56,387 nucleotides of DNA from JBCBSS01 sp039819065 (GCA_039819065.1 JBCBSS010000029.1:1-56387); one strand, 5' to 3'. Counted from the stretch's first letter, positions 1 through 9,834 are shown. Notes: generated by a model not told the origin, from the letters alone. Made by a program: numbers and translations.

Positions 1-3
1 ACC

Positions 4-498
4 ATGAAGAAGCTAACCCTAGTAGCATTGCTATTAGCCAACATTTCTTATGGACAAGATAAGCTCTCCAACGATGTACCAGCTGAACTGGAAAAAATCG
101 CTGGTCTATGGGTGACTTACGAGATTGTAGATGAAGACGGAGATATTGATAAAGGTTTAGAATGGCGCAAGAAGAATCCGTTTCAATCTAAAAGCATTTT
201 TGCATCCTTCTGCGAGAGCATGTTGTTAAGAAAAGATGGTGTCTACGTACCGATGTTGTGGAACGGAAAGAAGGGAAAGGTCTCTCAAGACAAATTGATG
301 TGTGATGGTAAATCCAGTAAGTGCGGCCATATCACATACAGCCCTGATACGAATATGTTGATCTTCACCGGAGGCGATTGGCCCATGAAGTTTTCTATCA
401 TTAAATACGATAACAAAGAGTTGTGGATCAAAGGACTGGAAGATAACTATGAAGTATTAGGCAAGTCCACACTCAAGCTCAAAAAGGTATCAGGTTAA
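4..498 (+). CDS. Secreted hypothetical protein, lipocalin-like size
   Basis: This 164-residue protein starts with MKKLTLVALLLANISYGQ, a typical Bacteroidota signal peptide with probable cleavage before or after the Gln, so it is predicted to be periplasmic or secreted. The mature part opens with an EKIAGLWVTYEIVDEDG stretch, which resembles the strand that begins small lipocalin-like or DUF2147-type beta-barrels, but the match is too weak for a family call. Three cysteines (FCESM, LMCDG, SKCGH) could form a disulfide. The start ATG lies only three bases from the window edge, so its promoter is not visible. The next gene is convergent, 270 bp away. Confidence 0.75.
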   Translation: MKKLTLVALLLANISYGQDKLSNDVPAELEKIAGLWVTYEIVDEDGDIDKGLEWRKKNPFQSKSIFASFCESMLLRKDGVYVPMLWNGKKGKVSQDKLMCDGKSSKCGHITYSPDTNMLIFTGGDWPMKFSIIKYDNKELWIKGLEDNYEVLGKSTLKLKKVSG

Positions 499-605
499 GG
501 CCTGAAAATCTTTCCGAATAAGCTGATGGCGCGAAGTTTACTTTCTTGCCGTATTCTATCAATTAAACGTCGAATAACAGTCGATTAAAAAAGCTTACAG
601 ATCAC

Positions 606-698
606 GTCAGCTCAACATTTCGGCACTAGTAGAAATCTATCCCTAATCAAATGCCATCAATACTAGAGAGACAGATTTCTCATTGCATTCGAAATGAC
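606..698. repeat. GTCATTTCGA-type inverted-repeat element, copy 1
   Basis: A degenerate copy of a roughly 90-bp element. Its right end is GATTTCTCATTGCATTCGAA followed by ATGAC. Its left end, GTCAGCTCAACATTTCGG, is a decayed version of the complementary GTCATTTCGA end. Inside, AGAAATCTATCC and GAGACAGATTTCT form a second imperfect inverted pair. Related copies are at 32863, 43279 and 55369, with a half copy near 17318. It fills most of the 270-bp gap between two convergent genes. Confidence 0.6.
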
Positions 699-767
699 AG
701 CCCGGAAGATCAGACTCTAGTATCTTAGGTCTTTCTTCTTACATCTAATGTCTTATTTCTTATGTCC

Positions 768-2873
768 TCATATCAACCCTTTCCTGATTAACCGAGCCTT
801 GAGCTGCTCATGGTGCTCCCAAAAACCACTTTCCAGTCTTGACATGGCTTCTTTGAATTCAGGGTCATCCTTTACTTCGTCCATCAATGGGTCATCAGGC
901 AGGAACCTTACAATCCAATAGTAGTAATGGTTCTCTGAGACATAAGCCTCAAGATGTTCAACTACTTTCTTTTGATCATCTCGATAGGCATAGTAGGCGG
1001 CTAAGTTCAAGTGTCGAAAATCGGAATCATCTGCTTCCGCAAAGGCCTTAAAATCATTGATCAGCTTTTCTGCCTCATCTAGCTGGCCATTCTTCAAAAA
1101 CACATAGGCAATCTTGATGTCTTCTGCAGGAAAGATATCAAGGTTTAATGTACGCTTAACATCCAGAAAACCTTTATAATAGGCATAGCCAAGCTCATAA
1201 TCTCTCATGCTGTAGCACATCTTGCCGATTTCCTGAACAATGTCCAACCTGGTGGTATCTTTCTTCAGAGCAGCAATCAAACGCTCCCTGGTGATTTCGG
1301 CACTCTCTCCCTGTGCCAACAGGATGTAAGCTCTCAAATATGCCGAAAACAGGTTGTCCGGATTGTAAACCAAAGACTGGTCGATGTATTTCAATGCTTC
1401 ATCAACAAAGCCAAACTGGATAAGGGCGTTACTCAAATGCAGATAAGTAAAACTAGCTGATAATGAATCTTGTGGTACTACATCGACACCCACTCCTTTG
1501 AGGGCATACTCAAGGTACTTACGGTTATCCGGGATATAATTGGCATAGAGATCGGATAGTGTATTGATGACTAGAGAGGAGTTAGGGTGATACTCCAGGG
1601 CCTTTTCTAAATGAGGTACAGCCAGTGCATATTCTCTCGTATTCATGTAATAGAAAGCCTTGGCTATCATGGCCTGTGGTAGCCTGGCATCAAACAAGAG
1701 TGCCTTATCTGAATACTGGTTAATGTCATCGGTATAGTCCTTCTCCAATTTAAAGATGTCGAGGTAGTAATAGGTGATGGCTATATTGGCATAAGCCCTG
1801 GCAAACTTTTCGTCCTTTTCTATGGCCTGCTTGAAGTGTACGATCGCCTCTTCTAAGCCTTCTTGCGTACCAGCGTAGAATGCATCCATACCTTTCAAAA
1901 AGTGCTCGTAAGCTTCCAGGTTATCAGTGGGTATTTGGTTTATTTGTGCCTCTTCCTCTGGTTTAATGATCACTTTGATTTCGGATGCAATCTGCTTGGC
2001 CACGTCTCTTTGCAAATTGAAAATATCCGTTGTCTCGCGCTCATACTGCTCTGCCCACAGATGGTTATCAGTAGTTGCTTCTACCAATTGAATGTTAAGC
2101 AAGATCTGGTCACCAATTTTCTGGCCACTCCCTTCAATCAGATAGCTGACCTGAAGCTCCTCAGCGATCTCCGGAATAGTTTTATCACTATGGCGATACT
2201 TTTCAATTGAAGTACGGCTAATCACCCTCAGGTCTTCTATTTTCTGTAGGTTATTCAAAACAGACTCCATCAAGCCATTCACAATATGTACATTAGTGGA
2301 ATCATCACTGTCATTTTTGAAAGGCAGCACAGCAATGGATTTCTCAAGTGCAGGACTCAATACGGGCGGGTTAGACCCTTTAAAAAACTGACTGTAAATG
2401 AATGTTAGCATTACACCCAGCACAACAATTGATACCAGGATGTAGAACCGTGTTCTTCCGGAGCTATTAACTGGCTTAGGTTCATCTTCATTTGTTGCCT
2501 CTGGTTCGACCTCAACATTCCCCACCTGTCCTGGTGGATACCCATAGTATTCCCTAAAGCATTTGATAAAATAGGACGTACTACTGAACCCAACCTCATA
2601 AGCAACCTCTGATACATTCAGATCAGTCTGTTGGAGCTTTTCCATGCCTCGCTTCAGACGTTCTTCACGAATAAACTGGCTAGCAGATAGGCCGGTCTGA
2701 CTTTTGATTTTACGCAGCAGGTTAGAACGGCTCATATTGGCTGCATTGGCCAGCTCAGATACACCGAAACCCTCATCAGCCAGATGATCATTGATGAGGT
2801 TTTCAAGTGACTTCAGAAAGTCGCTGGTTGGCCTATCATTCCGTTTGGTATGCCCCGTAGAATCTATGCTCAT
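768..2873 (-). CDS. Membrane-spanning AraC-type regulator with TolB-like and TPR domains
   Basis: A 701-residue one-component regulator. Residues about 20-115 form an AraC/XylS helix-turn-helix domain (ANMSRSNLLRKIKSQTG, then VAYEVGFSSTSYFIKCFREY). A single membrane segment follows at about 143-162. Residues 179-300 (IAVLPFKNDSDDSTNVHIVN...) match the TolB/FlgO-like N-domain often attached to bacterial signalling proteins. Residues about 320-650 are TPR repeats. This implies a cytoplasmic DNA-binding head and a periplasmic sensing tail, an arrangement common in Bacteroidota; the ligand is unknown. It is transcribed alone, divergent from the ankyrin gene across a 396-bp gap. Start ATG at 2873 is the first in frame. 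The family call is secure; targets cannot be inferred. Confidence 0.88.
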   Translation of the reverse strand: MSIDSTGHTKRNDRPTSDFLKSLENLINDHLADEGFGVSELANAANMSRSNLLRKIKSQTGLSASQFIREERLKRGMEKLQQTDLNVSEVAYEVGFSSTSYFIKCFREYYGYPPGQVGNVEVEPEATNEDEPKPVNSSGRTRFYILVSIVVLGVMLTFIYSQFFKGSNPPVLSPALEKSIAVLPFKNDSDDSTNVHIVNGLMESVLNNLQKIEDLRVISRTSIEKYRHSDKTIPEIAEELQVSYLIEGSGQKIGDQILLNIQLVEATTDNHLWAEQYERETTDIFNLQRDVAKQIASEIKVIIKPEEEAQINQIPTDNLEAYEHFLKGMDAFYAGTQEGLEEAIVHFKQAIEKDEKFARAYANIAITYYYLDIFKLEKDYTDDINQYSDKALLFDARLPQAMIAKAFYYMNTREYALAVPHLEKALEYHPNSSLVINTLSDLYANYIPDNRKYLEYALKGVGVDVVPQDSLSASFTYLHLSNALIQFGFVDEALKYIDQSLVYNPDNLFSAYLRAYILLAQGESAEITRERLIAALKKDTTRLDIVQEIGKMCYSMRDYELGYAYYKGFLDVKRTLNLDIFPAEDIKIAYVFLKNGQLDEAEKLINDFKAFAEADDSDFRHLNLAAYYAYRDDQKKVVEHLEAYVSENHYYYWIVRFLPDDPLMDEVKDDPEFKEAMSRLESGFWEHHEQLKARLIRKGLI

Positions 2874-3269
2874 AGTGAAGAGATCACAAGATACAACAAT
2901 GCCCTAATATCATGTAAAAGTCATTGTTCAATTCTAGGAAATGGACTTGTGCAAAACATCTAAAAACAATGCTTTCAACAACACTTGCGTCATATTTTAT
3001 ATCGATTCGTCATAGTTTCAACCCTTTCTACAAACTTGATAGCATTGGCTGCAAGGCTGTTTAGCGTACCCTGCATGTCCGTACGAACTTTGTATCAACA
3101 AAAAATAAATAGTACTAAACCCAGGATAGAACCCTGGACCCGAGCTTCCGGGGCAAAGCCCCGAAGAATTAAACCACAACCTTCTCGTCTGCCGATCGCG
3201 TGCCGCAAATAGCTTTAGCGATGGCGCAAGCAGCCGCGAAGGCAGATTCGAACGCTAAACAAAAGAAAA
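2874..3269. other. Gene-free divergent interval (396 bp)
   Basis: This gap separates the AraC-TPR gene from the ankyrin lipoprotein gene. The right part is occupied by repeat family R (3126-3248). The left part should hold the promoter of the minus-strand regulator, but no convincing TTTG / TAnnTTTG pair was found. A 75-codon open frame at 2985-3212 runs mostly through the repeat and was not accepted as a gene. Confidence 0.7.
3126..3248 (+). repeat. Repeat family R, copy R1
   Basis: Intergenic repeat beginning GATAGAACCCTGGACCCGAG and ending GCAGCCGCGAAGGCAGATT. It carries a GGGGC-AAA-GCCCC hairpin flanked by CTTC/GAAG, and a second hairpin with CTGCC near its middle and GGCAG at its end. 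Same-orientation copies are at 15456, 34364 and 42964. It ends 21 bp before the ankyrin gene's ATG, the same spacing as copy R3 to its gene. Confidence 0.85.
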
Positions 3270-3863
3270 ATGCTAACTCAAAAATTCACCCTTCGCTATG
3301 CTGCCGTATTGATCATATCAGTCCACTTTTTGACCTTGACTGCTTGTGATAAGCAACAGGCTAATGACAGTACGGAACAAGCTGTATCTGATAATGCTAC
3401 CAAACCAGAAGCGCCTTCACAGAATATTCATGAAGCCACCTTTTTTGGTAATGTGCAAACCGTATCTAAGCATATCAAGGCTGGTACCGATCTCAACCAA
3501 AAGGATCAATATGGCTCTACTCCATTGACCATTGCAGCTACTTTTGGCAAAACAGAGGTAGCTAAGGCACTCATTGAAGGAGGCGCAAATGTAGACGCAC
3601 CCAGTAGCGATGGTTCTACGCCATTACACGTAGCCGCTTTCTTCTGCCGTACAGAAATTGTTGCCATGTTATTAGAAAAAGGGGCCAATAAAAACGTTAC
3701 GAATAACTTCGGTTCTACTGCTCTTCAAAGTGTAGAGGTACCATTCGATCAGGTCAAGCCTATATATGATCAAATGAGTAAAGATCTTGGGCCGCTAGGT
3801 CTTAAACTAGACTACGAATACCTGGGGACCACCCGTCCGGAAATCGCTTCCATGTTGAAATAA
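3270..3863 (+). CDS. Ankyrin-repeat lipoprotein
   Basis: A 197-residue protein with a lipoprotein signal: hydrophobic residues 11-25 end in the lipobox LTAC, with the lipidated Cys at position 26, then a polar Ser/Glu-rich linker. Two or three ankyrin repeats follow at about residues 50-145 (AATFGKTEVAKALIEGGANV, then DGSTPLHVAAFFCRTEIVAM). Ankyrin repeats mediate protein-protein contacts; the partner is unknown. It is probably anchored to the outer membrane facing the periplasm. The acyltransferase gene follows 24 bp later on the same strand, so the two may be co-transcribed. The ATG is 21 bp downstream of a copy of repeat family R, which may supply its leader. Confidence 0.88.
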   Translation: MLTQKFTLRYAAVLIISVHFLTLTACDKQQANDSTEQAVSDNATKPEAPSQNIHEATFFGNVQTVSKHIKAGTDLNQKDQYGSTPLTIAATFGKTEVAKALIEGGANVDAPSSDGSTPLHVAAFFCRTEIVAMLLEKGANKNVTNNFGSTALQSVEVPFDQVKPIYDQMSKDLGPLGLKLDYEYLGTTRPEIASMLK

Positions 3864-3887
3864 CCAGATCTATTAACTACCGCTATC

Positions 3888-4964
3888 ATGACTAGAAGAC
3901 ACGATATTGACTGGCTAAGAGTAATTGCGATCGGGCTTTTACTCATCTATCACATAGCCATTGCTTTCCAACCCTGGGGCGTACTGATTGGCTTCATACA
4001 AAACAATGAGACACTCGAGTCCATCTGGGTGCCCATGTCGATGCTCAACGTTTGGAGGATTCCGTTGCTCTTTTTCGTTTCTGGTATGGGGGTATGCTTT
4101 GCCATACAAAAGAGAAACCTGAAACAATTGATCGTCGAACGCTCCAAGCGTATCCTGCTACCCTTTGTATTCGGTATGTTGGCTATCGTTCCGTTGCACC
4201 TATTTATTTGGCAGCGGTATTACCATCAAGACCTCTCCTATTGGCCTAATCCTGGCCACTTATGGTTTCTCGGTAATATTTTCATCTACGTATTGCTATT
4301 ATCGCCGCTTTTCATGTACCTGAAAAAGAACGGGAATCCAAAGTTAAAGCGCCTATTTCAAAGCCCAATTGGCCTACTAATCATTATGGCTTGCTTTGTC
4401 ATAGAAGCAGTATTGATGAAGCCGGAGCCCTTCGAACTATATGCCACGACTTGGCATGGTTTTGTACTGGGATTATTGGCTTTTCTTTTCGGCTTTTGCC
4501 TGGCATACAGCGGAGAGCAAATCTGGCAAAACCTGCTCAAATGGAAGTGGTTATTGGTCTCCCTTGCCGCCTCGTTGTTCATGATAAGGCTTTTCATCTT
4601 CGAACTGCAAGCTCCTGTATACCTGGTATCTATAGAATCGAGCCTCTGGATCTTCTCAGTATTTGCCTTTGCCTACCAATACCTGAACTGCCCCAGTAAG
4701 GCACTCTCCTACTTAAGTCAGGCGGTATATCCTGTTTATATTATTCACATGATATGGTTGCACCTAGCTAGTTACTTCTTATTTCCAACGGATATACCTA
4801 CAGGCATACAGTTGGTCCTGGTAATCATTTTCACGGCTGTAGGGTGTTTTGCCATGTATGAGTTCGTCATTCGTCGCATTAACTTCCTAAGACCACTATT
4901 CGGATTGAAGAGCAAGTCCAAAACTAACCATCAGTCAGTGGTGACCTCAAATGCGGTAGTCTGA
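3888..4964 (+). CDS. Acyltransferase-3 family membrane protein (OpgC-like)
   Basis: A 358-residue integral membrane protein with about ten hydrophobic segments. It begins RRHDIDWLRVIAIGLLLIYH, the N-terminal signature of acyltransferase family 3, with the conserved Arg and His of the active-site region. These proteins O-acylate sugars or glucans at the membrane using acyl-CoA; OpgC, which succinylates periplasmic glucans, is the relative suggested by the motif and length, but the substrate is not readable here. It lies 24 bp after the ankyrin lipoprotein gene and 80 bp before the M15 peptidase gene on the same strand. Confidence 0.88.
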   Translation: MTRRHDIDWLRVIAIGLLLIYHIAIAFQPWGVLIGFIQNNETLESIWVPMSMLNVWRIPLLFFVSGMGVCFAIQKRNLKQLIVERSKRILLPFVFGMLAIVPLHLFIWQRYYHQDLSYWPNPGHLWFLGNIFIYVLLLSPLFMYLKKNGNPKLKRLFQSPIGLLIIMACFVIEAVLMKPEPFELYATTWHGFVLGLLAFLFGFCLAYSGEQIWQNLLKWKWLLVSLAASLFMIRLFIFELQAPVYLVSIESSLWIFSVFAFAYQYLNCPSKALSYLSQAVYPVYIIHMIWLHLASYFLFPTDIPTGIQLVLVIIFTAVGCFAMYEFVIRRINFLRPLFGLKSKSKTNHQSVVTSNAVV

Positions 4965-5044
4965 TCAGGCTATCGTATTGGTTTAAAATAATAGGTGAGT
5001 TGTAGGCGTTAGAAAACAAATAGGTTTCCTACCAACGCCCTCCC

Positions 5045-5503
5045 ATGATGTTAAAAAAGTGGAGCAAACTATTTTTCTCATTAATATGCTTAGGCATATT
5101 CATCCATCTGTGCTCGGGGTGTGTTTCATTAAAACACGTGCATCCCACAACCAAGGCCTATTACGCACAACTCAAGAAAGAACTGGTAAAACAGGGCTAC
5201 AAAGATCGCTTGATGGTCATCAGTGGCAAAAGACCGAAATGGTGGAATAGCATACTGACCAATTTTGGCGCCGCTAAAAAGAGCCAACATCTCAAAGGTA
5301 ACGCTATCGATATCCTAGTATTAGATGTCAATGACGATGGCAAAAAGGATACTAAAGATGTTGATATTGTCTATCGCATACTCAACCAAAAGATTATTGG
5401 CAACAAAGGCGGTATTGGCACCTATAAGACCGAAAAGGTCATTTGGAACCGGCAAATGGTTCATATTGATTGCCGCGGCTACCGGGCAAGATGGCATAGG
5501 TGA
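5045..5503 (+). CDS. M15-type D-Ala-D-Ala carboxypeptidase-like envelope protein
   Basis: This 152-residue protein has an N-terminal hydrophobic segment ending HLCSGC, which could be a weak lipobox or an ordinary signal. The rest fits a compact peptidase M15A domain: SQHLKGNAIDI supplies H82 and D89 of the zinc site and VHIDCRG supplies H140. The family trims or cuts peptidoglycan peptides in the periplasm. Its last 21 codons plus stop are duplicated, 61 of 66 bases identical, at 9835-9900 beyond the next gene. The start is a double ATG at 5045; the second is equally possible. Confidence 0.82.
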   Translation: MMLKKWSKLFFSLICLGIFIHLCSGCVSLKHVHPTTKAYYAQLKKELVKQGYKDRLMVISGKRPKWWNSILTNFGAAKKSQHLKGNAIDILVLDVNDDGKKDTKDVDIVYRILNQKIIGNKGGIGTYKTEKVIWNRQMVHIDCRGYRARWHR

Positions 5504-5611
5504 ATATATGATAAAATGAACATGCTCATTGCACCAATCAAGATCGGCTCTGGCCAATCTTTACAAATGGGCTTATTGACTATATTTGCCGGGCAACCTA
5601 TTCAAAGTATC

Positions 5612-8600
5612 ATGAAGACATTCTCTTCGACTGTTGTCTTACTTTTAGTCGCACAATTATTATTCTCGCAAAATACGAAGTTGGAATTCACTGAAACCCC
5701 CGAGTGGATAGAACAACAAGATTTACCTAAGAATCTTCAACAAATCAAACGAGAAGGTGATTTGGTCAACGTATATAATGAAGAGCAGATAAACTATTTA
5801 ACCGATGAGATTTTTAGCAGAAGTGCGTTTAAAGTCAATCATTTAAATAGTCGTCGGCTACCCTATTCTATCTATTTCACTCACCATCCTACGACCAATA
5901 GCTTTCACCCCATTGAAGTCTCCTTGCTCAGAGATGGGCAAAAAGTAATACTTAATCAAGAACTAAAAATCCAGGAGATCGATGAAAAAGAGTTAGTTAG
6001 AAATCAACTTTATTACTCTACCAAAAAGATTAAGTTCTATTTCAATGACCTTGAAAAAGGTGATCTTATACTTATTAGTTACCTAGAAAAAAACCTTAGA
6101 GACGACATAAAGCAACTACCAATTCCAGAGCTAAGAGCCCCAACTGGTACTCCAGTATATTATCGTGTCATATCTTCAAAACCATTGGCACACCATGAAA
6201 TCAGTGGTTTATTGTCACCAACTGAAAGGGAGACCCGTTTTGGTCATGAGTTAGTCTGGAAGGGAACATACTATGGAGTATCTAGTGAAGGGGCACCTTC
6301 TTGGTATTATTCCGAACCTATGTTTAATGCAACACCTTTCAAAAATTATCAGGAATTATCTGATTGGATGATTCCCCTTTTCCAATTAGACTCATCGGCA
6401 GCCAGTGAAGTCAAAGCCAAATACATTGATCTGACAACAGCACACCAATCCAAAGATGAAAAGATAGCAGCAATCATAAACTATGTCCAAGATTCTATCA
6501 AATACTTAGAGTATGGTCTTTATCAACCGTATTCTCCGGCCAGAGTAATGACAGATGGGTTTGGTGATTGTAAGTCAAAATCTCTATTGGGATCTGCTTT
6601 ACTCAACCAAGCAGGTGTTCCTGCATGGCCTTTGTTAGTAAATTCAAATGGTTATGAGCATCAATTTAGTGACATTGCTACACCTCAAAAATTCGATCAC
6701 TGTGTAATTCAATTTGCTCATGGAGGAGATACAATTACAGTTGATCCAACGATTCCTTATCAAGGTGATCAGATTGGACAATATGAAATAAATGACTTTG
6801 GCCGAGGATATCAATTGATACCGGGCACAAAATCAGAAGTATCAATTGATCAACAAGGTTACCGGAAGGTTGAGGTATACGATTTAATAGAATTTGATGA
6901 AAAGATTAAAAGAAAAATTGTTTTAGAGGGAGTCGAGGCTGATAAAATGAGAAGACAGTACCTCTTTGGAGGAGATTCTGAAATAGTCTTACTATTGCAA
7001 GATCAGCTGCCTTATAATCAGATTCAATATCGAGACCTTATCTATCTGAGCCCGCCTTATGAAATTGACTGGTCACTAAATAAGAATATAACAATAGAGG
7101 ATATCAATTCTACTACGAGTAATCAATTTATTATTAACCTTAATTATGAACTGGATGAATTCCCTCGATTAGAGCTGCCCGACTTGATTCCGTTGTATTT
7201 TGAGGGCGCTTTTGAAACCTCTGAATTTGACTCAACTCTATTGGATAGCATATCCATTCCAAGTATTGAAGTGTATTATCAAATTAAATTTGCAAGGAGT
7301 GATTTACAAACATTCCTCGACAAGTCATTGCATATTGACACGATCAATATTAAAACTGATTTCTGCCGCTATAAAGTCAATTCAAAACTGTACCAAGACT
7401 CACTCATTTTATCGCAGTTTTTGTCAACATCAAGAAATGTAAAAACAAATGATATCGTCGCGTTTGAGTCATTTCTTGAGCGAATTGAGCAAGGACGAGA
7501 GCAAATTGCACCTGTATCCAACAAGGTATACCAGTCTTTCACTAAATATAAGCCTGACAAAGAGTCTACACGGTTAGTAATCTTATTATCGGTCTCGGCA
7601 CTGATTCTTTTTTTCTTCATTGTCGGATTGATCAAAACCTTGCGAAGAATCTATAGGGTGATAAAATTCATAAGGATTCAAAAAGCCCGAAGGCTGACTG
7701 TACTTTTTCTGATACTATTCTTGGCACTGTCAGCGAAAGCCCAACATATACCTAATTCAGAAGTACCTGATTGGGTCGTAAATTACCCAAAAGTAGGTCT
7801 GACTGAATCAACCCAGGGAATACATCAAGTACGGCAGGAAGTTCAAATCAATGACATAACGAAAGAAGAATTTCACCGTGAAATTTACAAGGTAAGCCAA
7901 GCCGGGCTTTCTAAGTCTCATTCTTTTGAACTTAAATCCGAGTCTTCCATACAAACCATTGAGTTAGCAGAGGCATACATTCTGAGGAATGGAAAGGTCG
8001 TGAATTTAATGGACCAATATATTCAGGTCCTAAATACGAAAGAAAGTAAAGGTGATTTATTATTAAAATCGAGAACTTCAATTGTACTTAGAAGCGACGA
8101 TTTTAAATCGGGGGATTTGCTAACAATTTCTTATCTATTGAAATATGACAAAGGCAGAGAACCAGCCGAGTCTGACTACAAATTTACTGCATCCGATTCC
8201 CCTCTTGAGTGCGAGAACATATTCAGAGTAATTAAAGGTGAGGGTAAATTACACTACAAATCCATCATCGGTTTCGGTGAGCCAGAGCTTTTAAACTCCA
8301 ACGGGTTTAAAGCTTGGGAGTGGACTGAAACGATCAAAGCTCCACAGAAAAATAATACTAACAATGAATACTCTAAATGTTATGTTTACTTGCCAGAGAT
8401 ATTCGTTTTTTCTTACGACTCCCAAAAAGAACTTGGTTTAAGTATAAGAGAAAAACTTAGCCTCGAAGCAAAAGGACTTAACGACAATGAACTTGACAGT
8501 ATCATTGTATCTATTATCCCGAAGGACGTCTATGATACTATTGATTCTATCACAGCAATTGATAAATTCGTAAGGCATGAAATATCAAATCTTTACACCA

Positions 8601-9772
8601 ACCTTAATGATCCACAGCTTACAACAAGGGAAATCTTGTCACATCACTACGCCAGTTGGTATGGTAAATGTAAATTGTTTAGCTATTTGCTTAGACATAT
8701 AGGTATTTCAAATGAAATAGTATTAGTAAAAGAGTTTGGTATGGATCCTTTGTACCAAGAAGTGTTGTCAAGCCACATATTCACCCATGCCATTGTAAAA
8801 TATGAAATTGAAGGTAGAATGTATTACTTCGACCCGACCAAGAACTTTTATGCACCTAAAGTCACAATGTTCGAAAAGGTAGATTATAAGTATGGGATTA
8901 ACCTTGACAGCCTTAAGGATGAATCATACCAGAGTACACTTACTTATCCAGAGCAAAACGAACTGGAAATAAAAGATACTGTAGATGTTTTAGGAAACTG
9001 CTCAAGAACTATGATTGCCTCAGGTTGGGTTGCGTCAGAACTCAGAGATCTATATTACAATCCAGATGTCGAACTTAGCAAAGTAATCAAGGGTGAATTA
9101 CGGTTTAGTTTGAAAACGCAACTCAATACGAGACTAAGCTACGAAGCTCATTTTATAGACTTAGATTCTCTGGTCTTTAAAGAAGAACTCCCTGAGCAAG
9201 TAATAGTTAAGGTCACTGGCAGCCTAGATTCAACGGCCATTTACTATGATCAACTTGGGCTTGAGGACATCCAGTTCACCGTTAATTTGCAAAATGTGCT
9301 TGATCAATGGTATCCAGTTGAGGATAATGGCCCAATATCTTATGAGTTTCCTATCATCAAAATCAAACATGCTATAACTATTGAGGATACTGTTCTAAAG
9401 AACAAACATATTCCAGACTTAGATTTGAAATCTAAGTCAATGGGTTTCAGAAGATGGTCGCAATTTCACGAGGATTATTTTACCCTTAATTATGAATTTG
9501 AATCTACTACAGATTATATCAACTCAACTAACCATGATTATGATTATCGCTATGCTATACAAAATGCTACAGGTGGGCGAACATTTAACCTAAATAATCT
9601 TCAAAGAGATATCAGCATATCAAGAAAGGTAGGCTATCAGAAATACGGGCTGTTGGCATTCAAAATATGCATTGGGTTGTTGTTTTGCATTATCACAATT
9701 ATCGGAATACTATCATCTGCGAGATGGATAATAAAACGTACGTTTAAACCAAAGAGGCCACTGCACTCATAA
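5612..9772 (+). CDS. Tandem double DUF3857/transglutaminase-like membrane protein
   Basis: An open frame runs from 5516, but ATG 5612 is preferred because it gives a clean signal peptide (MKTFSSTVVLLLVAQLLFSQ) and a 1386-residue protein. It consists of two copies of a DUF3857-plus-transglutaminase unit. Copy one has triad C320 (FGDCKSKS), H363 (FDHCVI) and D378 (VDPT). Copy two has C1020 (YGKCKLF), H1059 (THAIV) and D1074 (FDPT). Spacings are nearly the same, so both could be active. Membrane segments lie near 654-675, 695-711 and 1344-1366. The second of these, ending ALSAKAQ, looks like the fossil signal peptide of a once separate protein. Both catalytic units would be periplasmic. Substrates are unknown. 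Confidence 0.85.
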   Translation: MKTFSSTVVLLLVAQLLFSQNTKLEFTETPEWIEQQDLPKNLQQIKREGDLVNVYNEEQINYLTDEIFSRSAFKVNHLNSRRLPYSIYFTHHPTTNSFHPIEVSLLRDGQKVILNQELKIQEIDEKELVRNQLYYSTKKIKFYFNDLEKGDLILISYLEKNLRDDIKQLPIPELRAPTGTPVYYRVISSKPLAHHEISGLLSPTERETRFGHELVWKGTYYGVSSEGAPSWYYSEPMFNATPFKNYQELSDWMIPLFQLDSSAASEVKAKYIDLTTAHQSKDEKIAAIINYVQDSIKYLEYGLYQPYSPARVMTDGFGDCKSKSLLGSALLNQAGVPAWPLLVNSNGYEHQFSDIATPQKFDHCVIQFAHGGDTITVDPTIPYQGDQIGQYEINDFGRGYQLIPGTKSEVSIDQQGYRKVEVYDLIEFDEKIKRKIVLEGVEADKMRRQYLFGGDSEIVLLLQDQLPYNQIQYRDLIYLSPPYEIDWSLNKNITIEDINSTTSNQFIINLNYELDEFPRLELPDLIPLYFEGAFETSEFDSTLLDSISIPSIEVYYQIKFARSDLQTFLDKSLHIDTINIKTDFCRYKVNSKLYQDSLILSQFLSTSRNVKTNDIVAFESFLERIEQGREQIAPVSNKVYQSFTKYKPDKESTRLVILLSVSALILFFFIVGLIKTLRRIYRVIKFIRIQKARRLTVLFLILFLALSAKAQHIPNSEVPDWVVNYPKVGLTESTQGIHQVRQEVQINDITKEEFHREIYKVSQAGLSKSHSFELKSESSIQTIELAEAYILRNGKVVNLMDQYIQVLNTKESKGDLLLKSRTSIVLRSDDFKSGDLLTISYLLKYDKGREPAESDYKFTASDSPLECENIFRVIKGEGKLHYKSIIGFGEPELLNSNGFKAWEWTETIKAPQKNNTNNEYSKCYVYLPEIFVFSYDSQKELGLSIREKLSLEAKGLNDNELDSIIVSIIPKDVYDTIDSITAIDKFVRHEISNLYTNLNDPQLTTREILSHHYASWYGKCKLFSYLLRHIGISNEIVLVKEFGMDPLYQEVLSSHIFTHAIVKYEIEGRMYYFDPTKNFYAPKVTMFEKVDYKYGINLDSLKDESYQSTLTYPEQNELEIKDTVDVLGNCSRTMIASGWVASELRDLYYNPDVELSKVIKGELRFSLKTQLNTRLSYEAHFIDLDSLVFKEELPEQVIVKVTGSLDSTAIYYDQLGLEDIQFTVNLQNVLDQWYPVEDNGPISYEFPIIKIKHAITIEDTVLKNKHIPDLDLKSKSMGFRRWSQFHEDYFTLNYEFESTTDYINSTNHDYDYRYAIQNATGGRTFNLNNLQRDISISRKVGYQKYGLLAFKICIGLLFCIITIIGILSSARWIIKRTFKPKRPLHS

Positions 9773-9834
9773 ATGGTTAAATGTACATCCTGAATTTGAA
9801 TCAAGTTTCCACGGGAAGTCAGACATAATAAAAA

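Noticed and set aside
3119..3180. tRNA-like arms in repeat family R (GAACCCTGGACCCGAG)
   Set aside because: No complete cloverleaf, anticodon arm or acceptor stem could be assembled.
2985..3212. 75-codon plus-strand frame
   Set aside because: It runs mostly through repeat copy R1 and has no recognisable protein features.
5516..5611. Upstream extension of the double transglutaminase protein
   Set aside because: The extra 32 codons precede a perfect signal peptide at ATG 5612 and would disrupt it.
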